DNA from: Streptomyces sp. PCS3-D2
GTDB lineage: Bacteria; Actinomycetota; Actinomycetes; Streptomycetales; Streptomycetaceae
Direction: 5' to 3'
Assembly: GCF_000612545.2 (NCBI RefSeq)
Contig: NZ_CP097800.1
Coordinates: 4,007,001-4,071,000 of the forward strand
Length of the DNA: 64,000 nucleotides
Below the pieces are notes generated by a model that saw only the letters and a list, made by a program, of their open reading frames with translations, made no database searches and was not told where the DNA came from. The position numbers and the translations under genes are program-made. Shown piece by piece: positions 34,515-43,208 of the stretch; the stretch's first letter is position 1, and each line of letters opens with the position of its first letter.

Positions 34515-37500
34515 TCAGGGGGCGGCCGCGTCCACCGCCTTCACGATCCGCTTGTCGGAGATCGGGTACGCCGTGCCGAGCGCGTGCGCGAAGTAGCTGA
34601 CACGCAGCTCCTCGATCATCCAGCGGATGTCCGTCACGGCGGCGGGGACCGGCCGTCCCTTCGGCAGCTGCTCCAACAGCCAGGCGTACTCGTCCTGCAT
34701 CTCGTGGACCTTCTCCATGCGCGTGGTGTCGCGCTGGACGCCCGTGGGCATCTGCTGGAGCCGCCGGTCCGCCGCCACCAGGTAGCGCATCAGGTCCGGC
34801 AGCCTGCGCAGCCCGGTGAGCGTCACGAAGCCGGCCGGCACCAGGGCCGCCAGCTGCGTCCTGACGTCCTGGATGTTCGCGACCAGCGCGAGGCTGGAGG
34901 TGGCCTTCAGGCGCCGCTCACAGGCCTGCCAGGCGGCCAGGACCTGTTGCACCTGGTTCACCGCCCGCACGGTCGTGTCCACCAGGTCCGCGCGGACGGC
35001 CTCGTAGAGCTTGCGGAAGCCCGCCTCGTCCCAGGCCGGGCCGCCGTGGTCGGCGATGAGCCGGTCGGTCGCCGCCGTGGCGCAGTCGTCGAACAGCGCC
35101 TGGACGGAGCCGTGCGGGTTCCTGGAGAGGGCCAGCTTCTGCTGGTTGCCGAGGTGGTCCGAGGCGAACTTCGCCGGGTTCACCGGGATGTTCAGCAGGA
35201 TGAGCCGGCGGGTGCCCAGCCACATCGCCTGCTGCTGCTCGGCCTCGGTGTCGAAGAGCCGTACGGAGACGCTCGTGCCCTCGTCCACCAGCGCCGGGTA
35301 GGCCTTCACCGGTTGGCCCGCCCGCCGGGTTTCGAAGACCTTGCTCAGGGTGCCGATGGTCCAGTCGGTCAGGCCGGTGCGTTCCACCGACTCCCCGCCC
35401 GCCCGTTCGGCGGTGGCCGCGGCGGCCTTGGAGAGGGCCTGGCGGGCCTTCGGCTTCAGCTTGAGCCGCAGCGCCTCCAGGTCCTTGTCCTCGGCGATCT
35501 TGCGACGCCGCTCGTCGACGATCCGGAAGGTGATCTTCAGGTGGTCGGGGATCCGCGTCAGGTCGAAGTCCTCGGCCGTGACCGGCACCCCGACCATCCG
35601 CTGGAGCTCGCGGGCGAGGGTCACCGGCAGCGGCTCCCGCAGCGGCACGGCCGTGTCCAGGAAACGGCCCGCGTAGTTCGGTGCGGGCACGTAGTGCCGG
35701 CGGATCGGCTTGGGCAGCGAGCGGATCAGTTCGGTGACGACCTCCTCGCGCAGGCCCGGGATCTGCCAGTCGAAGCCCTCGCCGGTGACCTGGTTCAGCA
35801 CCTGGAGCGGGATGTGGACGGTCACGCCGTCCGCGTCCGCGCCCGGCTCGAACTGGTAGGTCACCCGGAACTTCAACCGACCCTGCTGCCAGGAGTCCGG
35901 ATAGTCGGCCTTGGTGACCCCGGCCGCCTTCTCCGTGAGCAGCATCTCCCGCTCGAAGTCGAGCAGTTCCGGCTCGTCGCGCTTCTTGTGCTTCCACCAC
36001 GAGTCGAAGTGCGCCCCCGACACCACGTGCTCGGGGATCCGCTGGTCGTAGAAGTCGAAGAGGGTCTCGTCGTCCACCACGATGTCGCGGCGCCGGGCCC
36101 GGTTCTCCAGCTCCTCCACCTCGGTGAGGAGCTTGCGGTTGTCGGCGTAGAACTTGTGGTGGGTCCGCCAGTCGCCCTCCACCAGCGCGTTGCGGATGAA
36201 CAGCTCCCGCGAGACCTCGGGGTCGATCCGGCCGTAGTTGATCTTCCGTTGGGCGACGATCGGCACGCCGTAGAGCGTCACCTTCTCGTAGGCCATCACG
36301 GCCGCCTGGTCCTTCTCCCAGTGCGGCTCGCTGTAGGTGCGCTTGACGAGGTGCTGCGCCAGCGGCTCCACCCACTCGGGCTCGACCTTGGCGTTCACCC
36401 GGGCCCACAGCCGCGAGGTCTCCACCAGCTCGGCCGACATCACGAACTTCGGCTGCTTCTTGAACAGCGACGAGCCCGGGAAGATCGCGAACTTCGCGCT
36501 GCGGGCACCGAGGTACTCGTTCTTGTCGGTGTCCTTGAGCCCGATGTGGGAGAGCAGACCGGCCAGCAGCGAGACGTGCACGACCTGCTCGGGGGCGTCC
36601 GCCTCGTTGACGTGGATGCCCATGCTCTTGGCGACCGTGCGCAGCTGCGAGTAGATGTCCTGCCACTCGCGGATCCGCAGGAAGTTCAGGTACTCCTGCT
36701 TGCACATCCGGCGGAAGGAGGAGGAGCCGCGCTCCTTCTGCTGCTCCCGGACGTAGCGCCACATGTTCAGGAACGAGAGGAAGTCGCTGGTCTCGTCCTT
36801 GAAACGGGCGTGGTTCTGGTCGGCCTGGGTCTGCTTGTCCGAGGGCCGCTCGCGCGGGTCCTGGATGGACAGGGCCGCCGCGATGACCATGACCTCGCGG
36901 ACGCAGTTGTTCTTGTCCGCCTCGATGACCATGCGGGCCAGCCGAGGGTCGACGGGCAGCTGGGACAGCTTGCGGCCCAGCTGCGTCAGACGCTGCCCCT
37001 TCTTCCCCTCCGGGGAGGACTTCTCGCCCGTCTCCAGGGCCCCGAGCTCCTGCAGGAGCTGCACGCCGTCGCGGATGTTGCGGTGGTCCGGCGGGTCGAT
37101 GAAGGGGAACTTCTCGATCTCTCCGAGGCCGGCGGCGGTCATCTGGAGGATGACGGAGGCCAGGTTCGTCCGCAGGATCTCGGCATCGGTGAACTCGGGC
37201 CGGGCGCTGAAGTCGTCCTCGGAGTACAGCCGGATGCAGATGCCGTCGCTGGTACGGCCGCAGCGGCCCTTGCGCTGGTTGGCGCTGGCCTGCGAGATCC
37301 GCTCGATCGGCAGGCGCTGCACCTTGGTGCGGTGGCTGTAGCGGGAGATCCGGGCGTTGCCCGGGTCGATCACGTACTTGATGCCGGGGACGGTGAGCGA
37401 AGTCTCGGCGACGTTCGTGGCCAGGACGATCCGGCGGCCCGTGTGCTGCTGGAAGACACGGTGCTGCTCGGCGTGCGAGAGGCGGGCGTAGAGGGGGAGC

Positions 37501-38453
37501 ACTTCCGTGAAGCGCAGCTTCTTCTTGATGAGGGCGTCCGCCGTGTCACGGATCTCGCGCTCGCCGGAGAGGAAGACCAGGATGTCGCCCGGCCCCTCGG
37601 CCTGGAGCTCGTCGACGGCGTCGCAGATCGCGGTGATCTGGTCACGGTCGCTCTCCTCGCCGTCCTCCTCCAGGAGCGGGCGGTAGCGCACCTCCACCGG
37701 GAACGTCCGGCCGCTGACCTCGACGATCGGGGCGTCCCCGAAGTGCCGGGAGAAGCGCTCCGGGTCGATGGTCGCCGAGGTGATCACGACCTTGAGGTCG
37801 GGGCGCTTCGGCAGCAGCTGGGACAGGTAGCCCAGCAGGAAGTCGATGTTCAGGGACCGCTCGTGCGCCTCGTCGATGATGATCGTGTCGTAGGCGCGCA
37901 GCTCGCGGTCGGTCTGGATCTCGGCGAGCAGGATGCCGTCCGTCATCAGCTTCACGAAGGTCGCGTCCTGGTCCACCTGGTCGGTGAACCGGACCTTCCA
38001 GCCGACGGTCTGCCCGATCTCGGACTTCAGCTCCTCGGCGATGCGTTCCGCGACGGTGCGGGCGGCGATCCGGCGGGGCTGGGTGTGCCCGATCATCCCC
38101 CGGACGCCGCGGCCGAGCTCCATGCAGATCTTGGGGATCTGCGTGGTCTTGCCGGAACCGGTCTCGCCCGCGACGATCACGACCTGGTGGTCGCGTATCG
38201 CCTCGGCGATCTCGTCCTTCTTCTGGCTGACGGGCAGGTTCTCGGGATACGTGACCTCCGGCATCCGCGAGGCACGGCCGGCCAGTCGCTCGGCGGCCTT
38301 CGCGGCCTCCGCGGCGATCTCGTCGAGCACGGCCTGCTTGGCCTCGGGCTTGCGGATGCGGCGGGCGCCTTCGAGGCGGCGGCCGAGGCGGTGCGCGTCA
38401 CGGAGGGAGATCTCACCGAGAAGCGTCTGCAGGGCGGCGAAGGAAGTAGACAT
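34515..38453 (-). CDS. hrpA: ATP-dependent RNA helicase HrpA
   Basis: A full-length DEAH-box helicase of 1312 residues from ATG 38453. Motif I is GETGSGKT, II is DEAH (IIIDEAHERS), III SATID, and motif VI QRKGRCGR (in ASANQRKGRCGRTSDG). After the helicase core come the winged-helix/ratchet and OB-fold parts (YLGARSAKFAIFPGSSLFKK) and the long C-terminal DUF3418 region. HrpA rescues stalled ribosomes by acting on mRNA in other bacteria. It is convergent with nothing nearby; tRNA-Asp lies downstream on the same strand. Confidence 0.97.
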   Translation of the reverse strand: MSTSFAALQTLLGEISLRDAHRLGRRLEGARRIRKPEAKQAVLDEIAAEAAKAAERLAGRASRMPEVTYPENLPVSQKKDEIAEAIRDHQVVIVAGETGSGKTTQIPKICMELGRGVRGMIGHTQPRRIAARTVAERIAEELKSEIGQTVGWKVRFTDQVDQDATFVKLMTDGILLAEIQTDRELRAYDTIIIDEAHERSLNIDFLLGYLSQLLPKRPDLKVVITSATIDPERFSRHFGDAPIVEVSGRTFPVEVRYRPLLEEDGEESDRDQITAICDAVDELQAEGPGDILVFLSGEREIRDTADALIKKKLRFTEVLPLYARLSHAEQHRVFQQHTGRRIVLATNVAETSLTVPGIKYVIDPGNARISRYSHRTKVQRLPIERISQASANQRKGRCGRTSDGICIRLYSEDDFSARPEFTDAEILRTNLASVILQMTAAGLGEIEKFPFIDPPDHRNIRDGVQLLQELGALETGEKSSPEGKKGQRLTQLGRKLSQLPVDPRLARMVIEADKNNCVREVMVIAAALSIQDPRERPSDKQTQADQNHARFKDETSDFLSFLNMWRYVREQQKERGSSSFRRMCKQEYLNFLRIREWQDIYSQLRTVAKSMGIHVNEADAPEQVVHVSLLAGLLSHIGLKDTDKNEYLGARSAKFAIFPGSSLFKKQPKFVMSAELVETSRLWARVNAKVEPEWVEPLAQHLVKRTYSEPHWEKDQAAVMAYEKVTLYGVPIVAQRKINYGRIDPEVSRELFIRNALVEGDWRTHHKFYADNRKLLTEVEELENRARRRDIVVDDETLFDFYDQRIPEHVVSGAHFDSWWKHKKRDEPELLDFEREMLLTEKAAGVTKADYPDSWQQGRLKFRVTYQFEPGADADGVTVHIPLQVLNQVTGEGFDWQIPGLREEVVTELIRSLPKPIRRHYVPAPNYAGRFLDTAVPLREPLPVTLARELQRMVGVPVTAEDFDLTRIPDHLKITFRIVDERRRKIAEDKDLEALRLKLKPKARQALSKAAAATAERAGGESVERTGLTDWTIGTLSKVFETRRAGQPVKAYPALVDEGTSVSVRLFDTEAEQQQAMWLGTRRLILLNIPVNPAKFASDHLGNQQKLALSRNPHGSVQALFDDCATAATDRLIADHGGPAWDEAGFRKLYEAVRADLVDTTVRAVNQVQQVLAAWQACERRLKATSSLALVANIQDVRTQLAALVPAGFVTLTGLRRLPDLMRYLVAADRRLQQMPTGVQRDTTRMEKVHEMQDEYAWLLEQLPKGRPVPAAVTDIRWMIEELRVSYFAHALGTAYPISDKRIVKAVDAAAP

Positions 38454-38564
38454 ACCTGATCGAGGATCTCACCTGGGCCCTCCGGGTGGCGAACGCATTT
38501 GTCGGGCGGACCCGTACCATTTCGGGACGAGTCCCTCGGCCGTACGAGTGAGAGGCAGCCCACC

Positions 38565-38981
38565 TTGTCCCGCCCCCGCCTGTTCGGCTGCGCCGTGCTC
38601 GCGGTCCTGGCGGTGCTGCTGGGCGGGGCGGCCCACGCTGCCGCCGGACCGCTCCCGGCGGATTCCGCGCAGACCGGCCGCGCCGCGGCCCCGGCGGTGT
38701 CCGGCGACCCGCGTGCGGAACCGGCGCCCGGCTTCCCGGACCGGCCCCACGCGGAAGAGGCCCTGCCCGGCGGCGGCCCCTCCTGCGCCCCCGCGTTCCC
38801 CGGGCACGGCGGTACCCCCGTCGCCCCCGCGCGCGCCGGCGGCGACCACGCACAGGTCCCGCCCGCCCGGCCGGTGCCGGCGGAGCACCGGCCCCACGCC
38901 TCGCCACGCGCCCAGGTCCTCGTACGCGGTCCGGACCGGCCGGCGCCCGGCCCGCTGGAGCTCTCCGTGATGCGGCTCTAG
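38565..38981 (+). CDS. Small secreted hypothetical protein
   Basis: A 138-residue protein read from TTG 38565 (MSRPRLFGCAVLAVLAVLLGG), with GAGAGG upstream; TTG 38499 is an alternative. A clear signal peptide ends near AHAAAG. The mature part is Pro/Ala/Gly rich with one Cys and looks disordered. It lies 55 bp before the DsbA-like gene, possibly in the same operon. No family recognised. Confidence 0.55.
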   Translation: MSRPRLFGCAVLAVLAVLLGGAAHAAAGPLPADSAQTGRAAAPAVSGDPRAEPAPGFPDRPHAEEALPGGGPSCAPAFPGHGGTPVAPARAGGDHAQVPPARPVPAEHRPHASPRAQVLVRGPDRPAPGPLELSVMRL

Positions 38982-39036
38982 GCGGATCGGCCCCCACACC
39001 GGTCCGTCTCACCACCCGTATCACTGGAGCACCCGC

Positions 39037-39768
39037 ATGCCCTCTTCCACATCCGCCGTGAAGCCCCTGCTGATCTCCGCGGGGGTCGCCCTCGCCGCCG
39101 TCACCCTCGGCCTCGTCTCCTGGCAGGCCACCACCCCCGGGGACCGGGACCGGGACCCGGGCACCGCAGGCTCCGCGCCCGCCGCCACCGCGCCGCGCAC
39201 CGACACGTCCGCCGAGCTCCGGGCCCTGGCCCGCCGGGAGGACGGCGACAAGCTCGCCGTCGGCCGCGCGGACGCGCCCGTCGTGCTCATCGAGTACTCC
39301 GACTTCAAGTGCGGCTACTGCGGCAAGTTCGCCCGGGACACCGAGCCCGAGCTGGTGAAGAAGTACGTCGACAACGGCACGCTGCGCATCGAGTGGCGCA
39401 ACTTCCCGATCTTCGGCGCGGAATCGGAGGCCGCGGCCAGGGCAGCCTGGGCCGCTGGGCAGCAGGACCGGTTCGCCGCCTTCCACGCGGCCGCGTACGC
39501 CCACGGTTCCAAGGAGAAGGGCTTCGCCGAGCCGCGGCTGCTGGAGCTGGCCCGCGAGGCCGGGGTCCCCGACCTCGACCGCTTCGCGGCCGACATGGCC
39601 GGTGAGCAGGCCGCAGCGGCCCTGAAGGAGGACCAGGAGGAGGGCTACCGCATCGGCGTCACCTCCACCCCGTCCTTCCTGGTCAACGGTCAGCCGATCG
39701 CCGGAGCGCAGCCGCTCGGCGCCTTCGCCGCCGCCATCGCGCAGGCCGAGGCGGCGGCGAAGCAGTGA
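39037..39768 (+). CDS. DsbA-like thiol:disulfide oxidoreductase, membrane-anchored
   Basis: A 243-residue protein from ATG 39037. One N-terminal hydrophobic segment (residues 9-28) anchors it with the rest outside. The thioredoxin fold holds C92-G-Y-C95 (DFKCGYCGKFARDTEPELV) and a cis-Pro loop (VTSTPSFLVNGQPI). It probably forms or shuffles disulfides in exported proteins. Its stop overlaps the CcdA-like gene by GTGA, so that membrane partner likely sets its redox state. Confidence 0.92.
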   Translation: MPSSTSAVKPLLISAGVALAAVTLGLVSWQATTPGDRDRDPGTAGSAPAATAPRTDTSAELRALARREDGDKLAVGRADAPVVLIEYSDFKCGYCGKFARDTEPELVKKYVDNGTLRIEWRNFPIFGAESEAAARAAWAAGQQDRFAAFHAAAYAHGSKEKGFAEPRLLELAREAGVPDLDRFAADMAGEQAAAALKEDQEEGYRIGVTSTPSFLVNGQPIAGAQPLGAFAAAIAQAEAAAKQ

Positions 39769-40601
39769 CCGACATCGGATACCTGGCCGCCCTGCTGGGC
39801 GGCCTCCTCGCGCTGCTCAGTCCGTGCAGCGCGCTGCTCCTGCCCGCCTTCTTCGCGTACTCGATCGACTCCGCCTCACGCCTGCTGGCACGCACCGGCA
39901 TCTTCTACGCGGGCCTCGCGAGCACCCTCGTACCGCTGGGGGCGGCCGGCTCGTACGCCGGGAGGTTCTTCCACGGCCACCGCGACGAGCTGGTCCTGGC
40001 GGGCGGCTGGCTGATCATCGCGCTCGGGGCCGCGCAGATCCTGGGTCTCGGCTTCGCCCCGAAGCGGATCTCCGAGCTGTCCGGGCGGATCCGGCCGACC
40101 ACCGCCCTGTCCGTGTACGCGCTCGGCGCGGTCTACGGGCTGGCGGGCTTCTGCGCCGGCCCGATCCTGGGCAGTGTCCTGACGGTCGCGGCGGTCAGCG
40201 GCAGCCCGGTCTACGGCGGCCTGCTGCTGGCGGTCTACGCGCTGGGGATGGCCGTGCCGCTCTTCGTGATGGCCCTGCTGTGGGAGCGCTTCGACCTGGG
40301 CCGGCGGCGCTGGCTGCGGGGCCGTACCTTCCGCGCGGGCGGCCGGGAGCTGCACACCACCTCGCTGCTGTCCGGGCTGTTCTTCATCACCCTGGGCGTG
40401 CTGTTCCTCGCCTACGACGGGGCGAGCGCGCTCCCGGGGCTGCTGGACGTGGACGACTCGTTCGCGGTGGAGCAGTGGGTGCGGACGCTGGCGGACGCCG
40501 TACCGGACTGGGCTCTGCTCGGGCCGGTCGCCGTCGGCGCGGCGGTCTTCGGCGTGGTGCAGTGGCGCCGCCGGGCGCGGGCGGAGGAGGCGCGGGAGTG
40601 A
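39765..40601 (+). CDS. CcdA/DsbD-like membrane electron carrier
   Basis: A 278-residue protein from GTG 39765, overlapping the DsbA-like gene. It has six to seven membrane segments. The two key Cys are C21 (LLSPCSALLLP) in TM1 and C130 (GLAGFCAGPILG) in TM4, each next to Pro as in CcdA. In this family electrons pass from cytoplasmic thioredoxin to outside thiol enzymes. The adjacent DsbA-like protein is the obvious partner. Confidence 0.9.
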   Translation: MTDIGYLAALLGGLLALLSPCSALLLPAFFAYSIDSASRLLARTGIFYAGLASTLVPLGAAGSYAGRFFHGHRDELVLAGGWLIIALGAAQILGLGFAPKRISELSGRIRPTTALSVYALGAVYGLAGFCAGPILGSVLTVAAVSGSPVYGGLLLAVYALGMAVPLFVMALLWERFDLGRRRWLRGRTFRAGGRELHTTSLLSGLFFITLGVLFLAYDGASALPGLLDVDDSFAVEQWVRTLADAVPDWALLGPVAVGAAVFGVVQWRRRARAEEARE

Positions 40602-40606
40602 CCACA

Positions 40607-40638
40607 GAAGGCCCCGTCCGACGGACGGGGCCTTCTTG
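40607..40638. terminator. Bidirectional terminator, ccdA-like / tRNA-Phe
   Basis: AGAAGGCCCCGTCC / GGACGGGGCCTTCT, 14-bp stem with a 3-nt loop, between convergent genes. Confidence 0.8.
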
Positions 40639-40642
40639 GTGG

Positions 40643-40716
40643 TGGCTGGGGCCGGGGTCGAACCGGCGACCTATCGCTTTTCAGGCGATCGCTCGTACCA
40701 ACTGAGCTACCCAGCC
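40643..40716 (-). tRNA. tRNA-Phe (GAA)
   Basis: 74 nt; acceptor GGCTGGG/CCCAGCC, anticodon stem ATCGC/GCGAT with loop CTGAAAA (GAA). Last gene of a Glu-Asp-Phe tRNA run on the minus strand. Confidence 0.95.
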
Positions 40717-40738
40717 ACGAGACCGTTTCCGGCCTCAG

Positions 40739-40812
40739 CGATCCTGACGGGACTTGAACCCGCGACCTCCACCTTGACAGGGTGGCGAGCTAACCAACTG
40801 CTCCACAGGACC
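40739..40812 (-). tRNA. tRNA-Asp (GUC), second copy
   Basis: 74 nt, identical to the copy at 34373-34446. Middle gene of the Glu-Asp-Phe cluster. Confidence 0.95.
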
Positions 40813-40851
40813 TTGCGGTGTGCGAGACAAAGTCTTGCACACGGTAATGCG

Positions 40852-40924
40852 TACCCCCAACGGGATTCGAACCCGTGCTACCGCCTTGAAAGGGCGGCGT
40901 CCTGGGCCACTAGACGATGAGGGC
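40852..40924 (-). tRNA. tRNA-Glu (UUC)
   Basis: 73 nt; acceptor GCCCTCA/TGGGGGT, anticodon stem CCGCC/GGCGG with loop CTTTCAA (TTC). First gene of the cluster. Confidence 0.95.
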
Positions 40925-41028
40925 TTATGGCCCGCCTGGGCGCTTTCCAGCGCGTCGGGGACGTGAGAAGCATATGGGATCCGGGGAGCTATCGCCAAAA
41001 CGGTTTCCCCCGGAGGGACAATGGCCCG

Positions 41029-41379
41029 GTGCTGGAGATGACGCGCGAGGAGTTCGAGGAGCTCGTCGCAGAGGCCCTGGACCGGATCCCGCCGGAGCTG
41101 ACGCGGCTGATGGACAACGTGGCGGTCTTCGTCGAGGACGAGCCGCCGGCCGGCGATCCGGAGCTGCTGGGGCTCTACGAGGGGACGCCGCTGACGGATC
41201 GCGGCGAGTGGTACGCCGGGGTGCTCCCGGACCGGATCACGATCTACCGCAACCCCACGTTGCGGATGTGCGAGGACCGGGAGAGCGTGGTCGCGGAGAC
41301 GGAGGTCACCGTGGTGCACGAGATCGCCCACCACTTCGGGATCGACGACGAACGACTGCACGCGCTGGGGTACGGGTGA
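41029..41379 (+). CDS. Minimal zincin metallopeptidase family protein
   Basis: A 116-residue protein from GTG 41029 ([21 protein letters not shown]). The start is supported by GGAGGG at 41012-41017 and the conserved N terminus; ATG 41038 is possible. It carries [10 protein letters not shown] (H97, E98, H101, D106), an HExxHxxxxxD zinc site as in the small metallopeptidase family PF06262. No signal peptide, so cytoplasmic. Activity in the family is mostly unproven. Its stop overlaps crcB as GTGA. Confidence 0.88.
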   Translation: MLEMTREEFEELVAEALDRIPPELTRLMDNVAVFVEDEPPAGDPELLGLYEGTPLTDRGEWYAGVLPDRITIYRNPTLRMCEDRESVVAETEVTVVHEIAHHFGIDDERLHALGYG

Positions 41380-41915
41380 GCCGAAGAGGACTCCGGCCCG
41401 CCCCCGTCCCCGCCCGCGGCGCCGAGGCGATCGACCCGGACGTCGACCTGCACGTGCCCGCGCAGCGGGCCGAGCCGCAGGGCCGGGTGCTCGCGGCGGT
41501 GGCCGCCGGCGCCGCGGTCGGGGCCTCGGCCCGGTACGGCATCTCGCTGCTCTGGCCCGCCGTGCCCGGAGCGTTCCCGTGGGCGACCCTGTGGATCAAC
41601 GCCTCCGGGTGCGGGCTGATCGGCGTACTCATGGTGCTGATCAGCGAAGGCGGGCGGTCGGCGCCGCATCCGCTGCTGCGGCCCTTCGCCGGGGTCGGCG
41701 TGCTCGGCGGCTTCACCACCTTCTCGACCTACGCGATGGACTTCTCGCGTCTGCTGGACGAGGGGGCGGCGCGCTCCGCGCTGGCCTATGCCGGGCTCAC
41801 GGTGGTCGCCGCGCTGGGCGCGGTCTGGGCCGGGGCCTCGGCGACCCGGCTCGCCGTCCGGGGCCGGGGCGCGGGCCGGGAGGCGGGTCCCGGGCCGGAC
41901 CGGGTGGTCCGGTGA
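41376..41915 (+). CDS. crcB: Fluoride channel CrcB/Fluc, first subunit
   Basis: A 179-residue protein from GTG 41376, with a ~40-residue soluble N-terminal extension before the four membrane segments. Family marks: GASARYGIS near the first helix, [12 protein letters not shown] (the pore Asn) and [12 protein letters not shown] (Phe-box/Thr-Ser track). CrcB proteins let toxic fluoride leave the cell as a dual-topology dimer. Overlaps by 4 bp with both neighbours, so the three genes are coupled. Confidence 0.93.
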   Translation: MSRRGLRPAPVPARGAEAIDPDVDLHVPAQRAEPQGRVLAAVAAGAAVGASARYGISLLWPAVPGAFPWATLWINASGCGLIGVLMVLISEGGRSAPHPLLRPFAGVGVLGGFTTFSTYAMDFSRLLDEGAARSALAYAGLTVVAALGAVWAGASATRLAVRGRGAGREAGPGPDRVVR

Positions 41916-42286
41916 ACTGGCTCTTCGTGGTGGCGGGCGCGGTCGTCGGGGCGCCGCTGCGTTATCTGACGGACCGTGCGGTGCAGCAGCGACACGATTC
42001 CGTCTTCCCGTGGGGGACCTTCGTCGTCAACGCGGCCGCCTGCCTGATGCTGGGGGTGCTGGCCGGTGCGGCGCTGGCCGGCGCGGCCTCCTCGGGGGTG
42101 GTGCTGCTGCTGGGGCCCGGGCTGTGCGGGGCGCTGAGCACGTACTCGACCTTCTCGTACGAGACGCTGCGGCTGGCCGAACGCGGGTGGGGCTTCCTGG
42201 CCGCGGCGAACGTCGCGATGTCGGTGCTGGTCGGGTTGGGCGCGGTGCACCTCGGCTCGCAGGTGGCGCGACAACTGTTCGCCTGA
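41912..42286 (+). CDS. crcB: Fluoride channel CrcB/Fluc, second subunit
   Basis: A 124-residue protein from GTG 41912. Four membrane segments with [21 protein letters not shown] (pore Asn) and [12 protein letters not shown]. Two adjacent crcB genes usually encode oppositely inserted subunits of one heterodimer. No fluoride riboswitch was recognised upstream of the operon. Confidence 0.93.
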   Translation: MNWLFVVAGAVVGAPLRYLTDRAVQQRHDSVFPWGTFVVNAAACLMLGVLAGAALAGAASSGVVLLLGPGLCGALSTYSTFSYETLRLAERGWGFLAAANVAMSVLVGLGAVHLGSQVARQLFA

Positions 42287-42381
42287 GGGCGTGTCCCTCA
42301 TGGGGGAAAGGGAGTTGGGCACGTCGACCCGCTGCTGCGGGCCTCATGTCCCCAGGCTCCCCAGGCTCCGGAGGTCCCCCC

Positions 42382-42930
42382 GTGCGCCAGTTGTCCGCTT
42401 CCCTCAGGCTGGCCGTCACCGCTCTCGCGGTCGCGGCGACGGCCGGCTGCATGAGCGTCGGCGAGGACGTGGCCACTCCGGGGCCCTCCGCCGCGGCGGA
42501 CCGGCGTACCGGGTCGGAGGCGGATGTCGGGGCTGCCTCCGGCCGGGGCTCCGGGATCCGCGGCAACGGGCACGGTGCGAAGGACGGCCTGGAGGGCCAG
42601 GCCGGCGGGCAGCAGGAGGACGGCAAGGCCTCCGGTGCGACCGGCGCCTCCCCCAGCCCGGACGCGCCGAGTGCGACGCCGGGAGCGCCCGCTCCGTCGG
42701 CGGGACCGGGCGCCGGCGCGGGCGGGCAGAGCCCCCAGCAGCCGTCGACGGGCGGTTCCAGCGGTTCGGGTTCCGGTGGTCCGAGCAGGTCGGGCGGTCC
42801 GGGCGGAGGTCACCAGTCGGCGAGCCCGACGCCGGAGCCGCCGCTTCCGACGCCGCCTGTGACGGAACCCACTCCGCTGCCGTCGACCCCGCAGCCGGAG
42901 CCCAGCACCCAGCCCGGGCCCCAGGCCTAG
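42382..42930 (+). CDS. Low-complexity lipoprotein
   Basis: A 182-residue protein from GTG 42382 with GGAGGT upstream. The lipoprotein signal is LRLAVTALAVAATAGC (lipobox ATAGC). The mature part is almost entirely Gly, Ser, Pro, Ala and Thr, ending in Pro/Thr repeats (PTPPVTEPTPLPSTPQP). It is probably an extended linker in the cell wall. No domain recognised. Confidence 0.7.
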   Translation: MRQLSASLRLAVTALAVAATAGCMSVGEDVATPGPSAAADRRTGSEADVGAASGRGSGIRGNGHGAKDGLEGQAGGQQEDGKASGATGASPSPDAPSATPGAPAPSAGPGAGAGGQSPQQPSTGGSSGSGSGGPSRSGGPGGGHQSASPTPEPPLPTPPVTEPTPLPSTPQPEPSTQPGPQA

Positions 42931-43208
42931 GGCGGAGGCCGAACCCGTCTGGATGTCCGGAGGCGCGACCGAGCCCTTCCGATGGGGCGTCTGTGCAGGT
43001 CGGGGACGATTCTGCCGGAGCGACTTGCCAGACCCGGGGGAGGGTGCGTATGGTTATAGATCGTTTGATCCCATTGCCCGGCGCCGAATCCGAAGAGCGC
43101 CGCGTGGCGCGTACTCTCCCTAGCCGTGGCTGACCGCATTGAGGCGGTCGATTTGCGATTCACGGAGTTTGGGCGCGTGCCGAGACTCCGGAAGGTTTCG
43201 CATTTCGC

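Noticed and set aside
34452-38459. 1335-codon open frame opposite hrpA
   Set aside because: Antisense of a full-length helicase with all motifs; no recognisable protein features.
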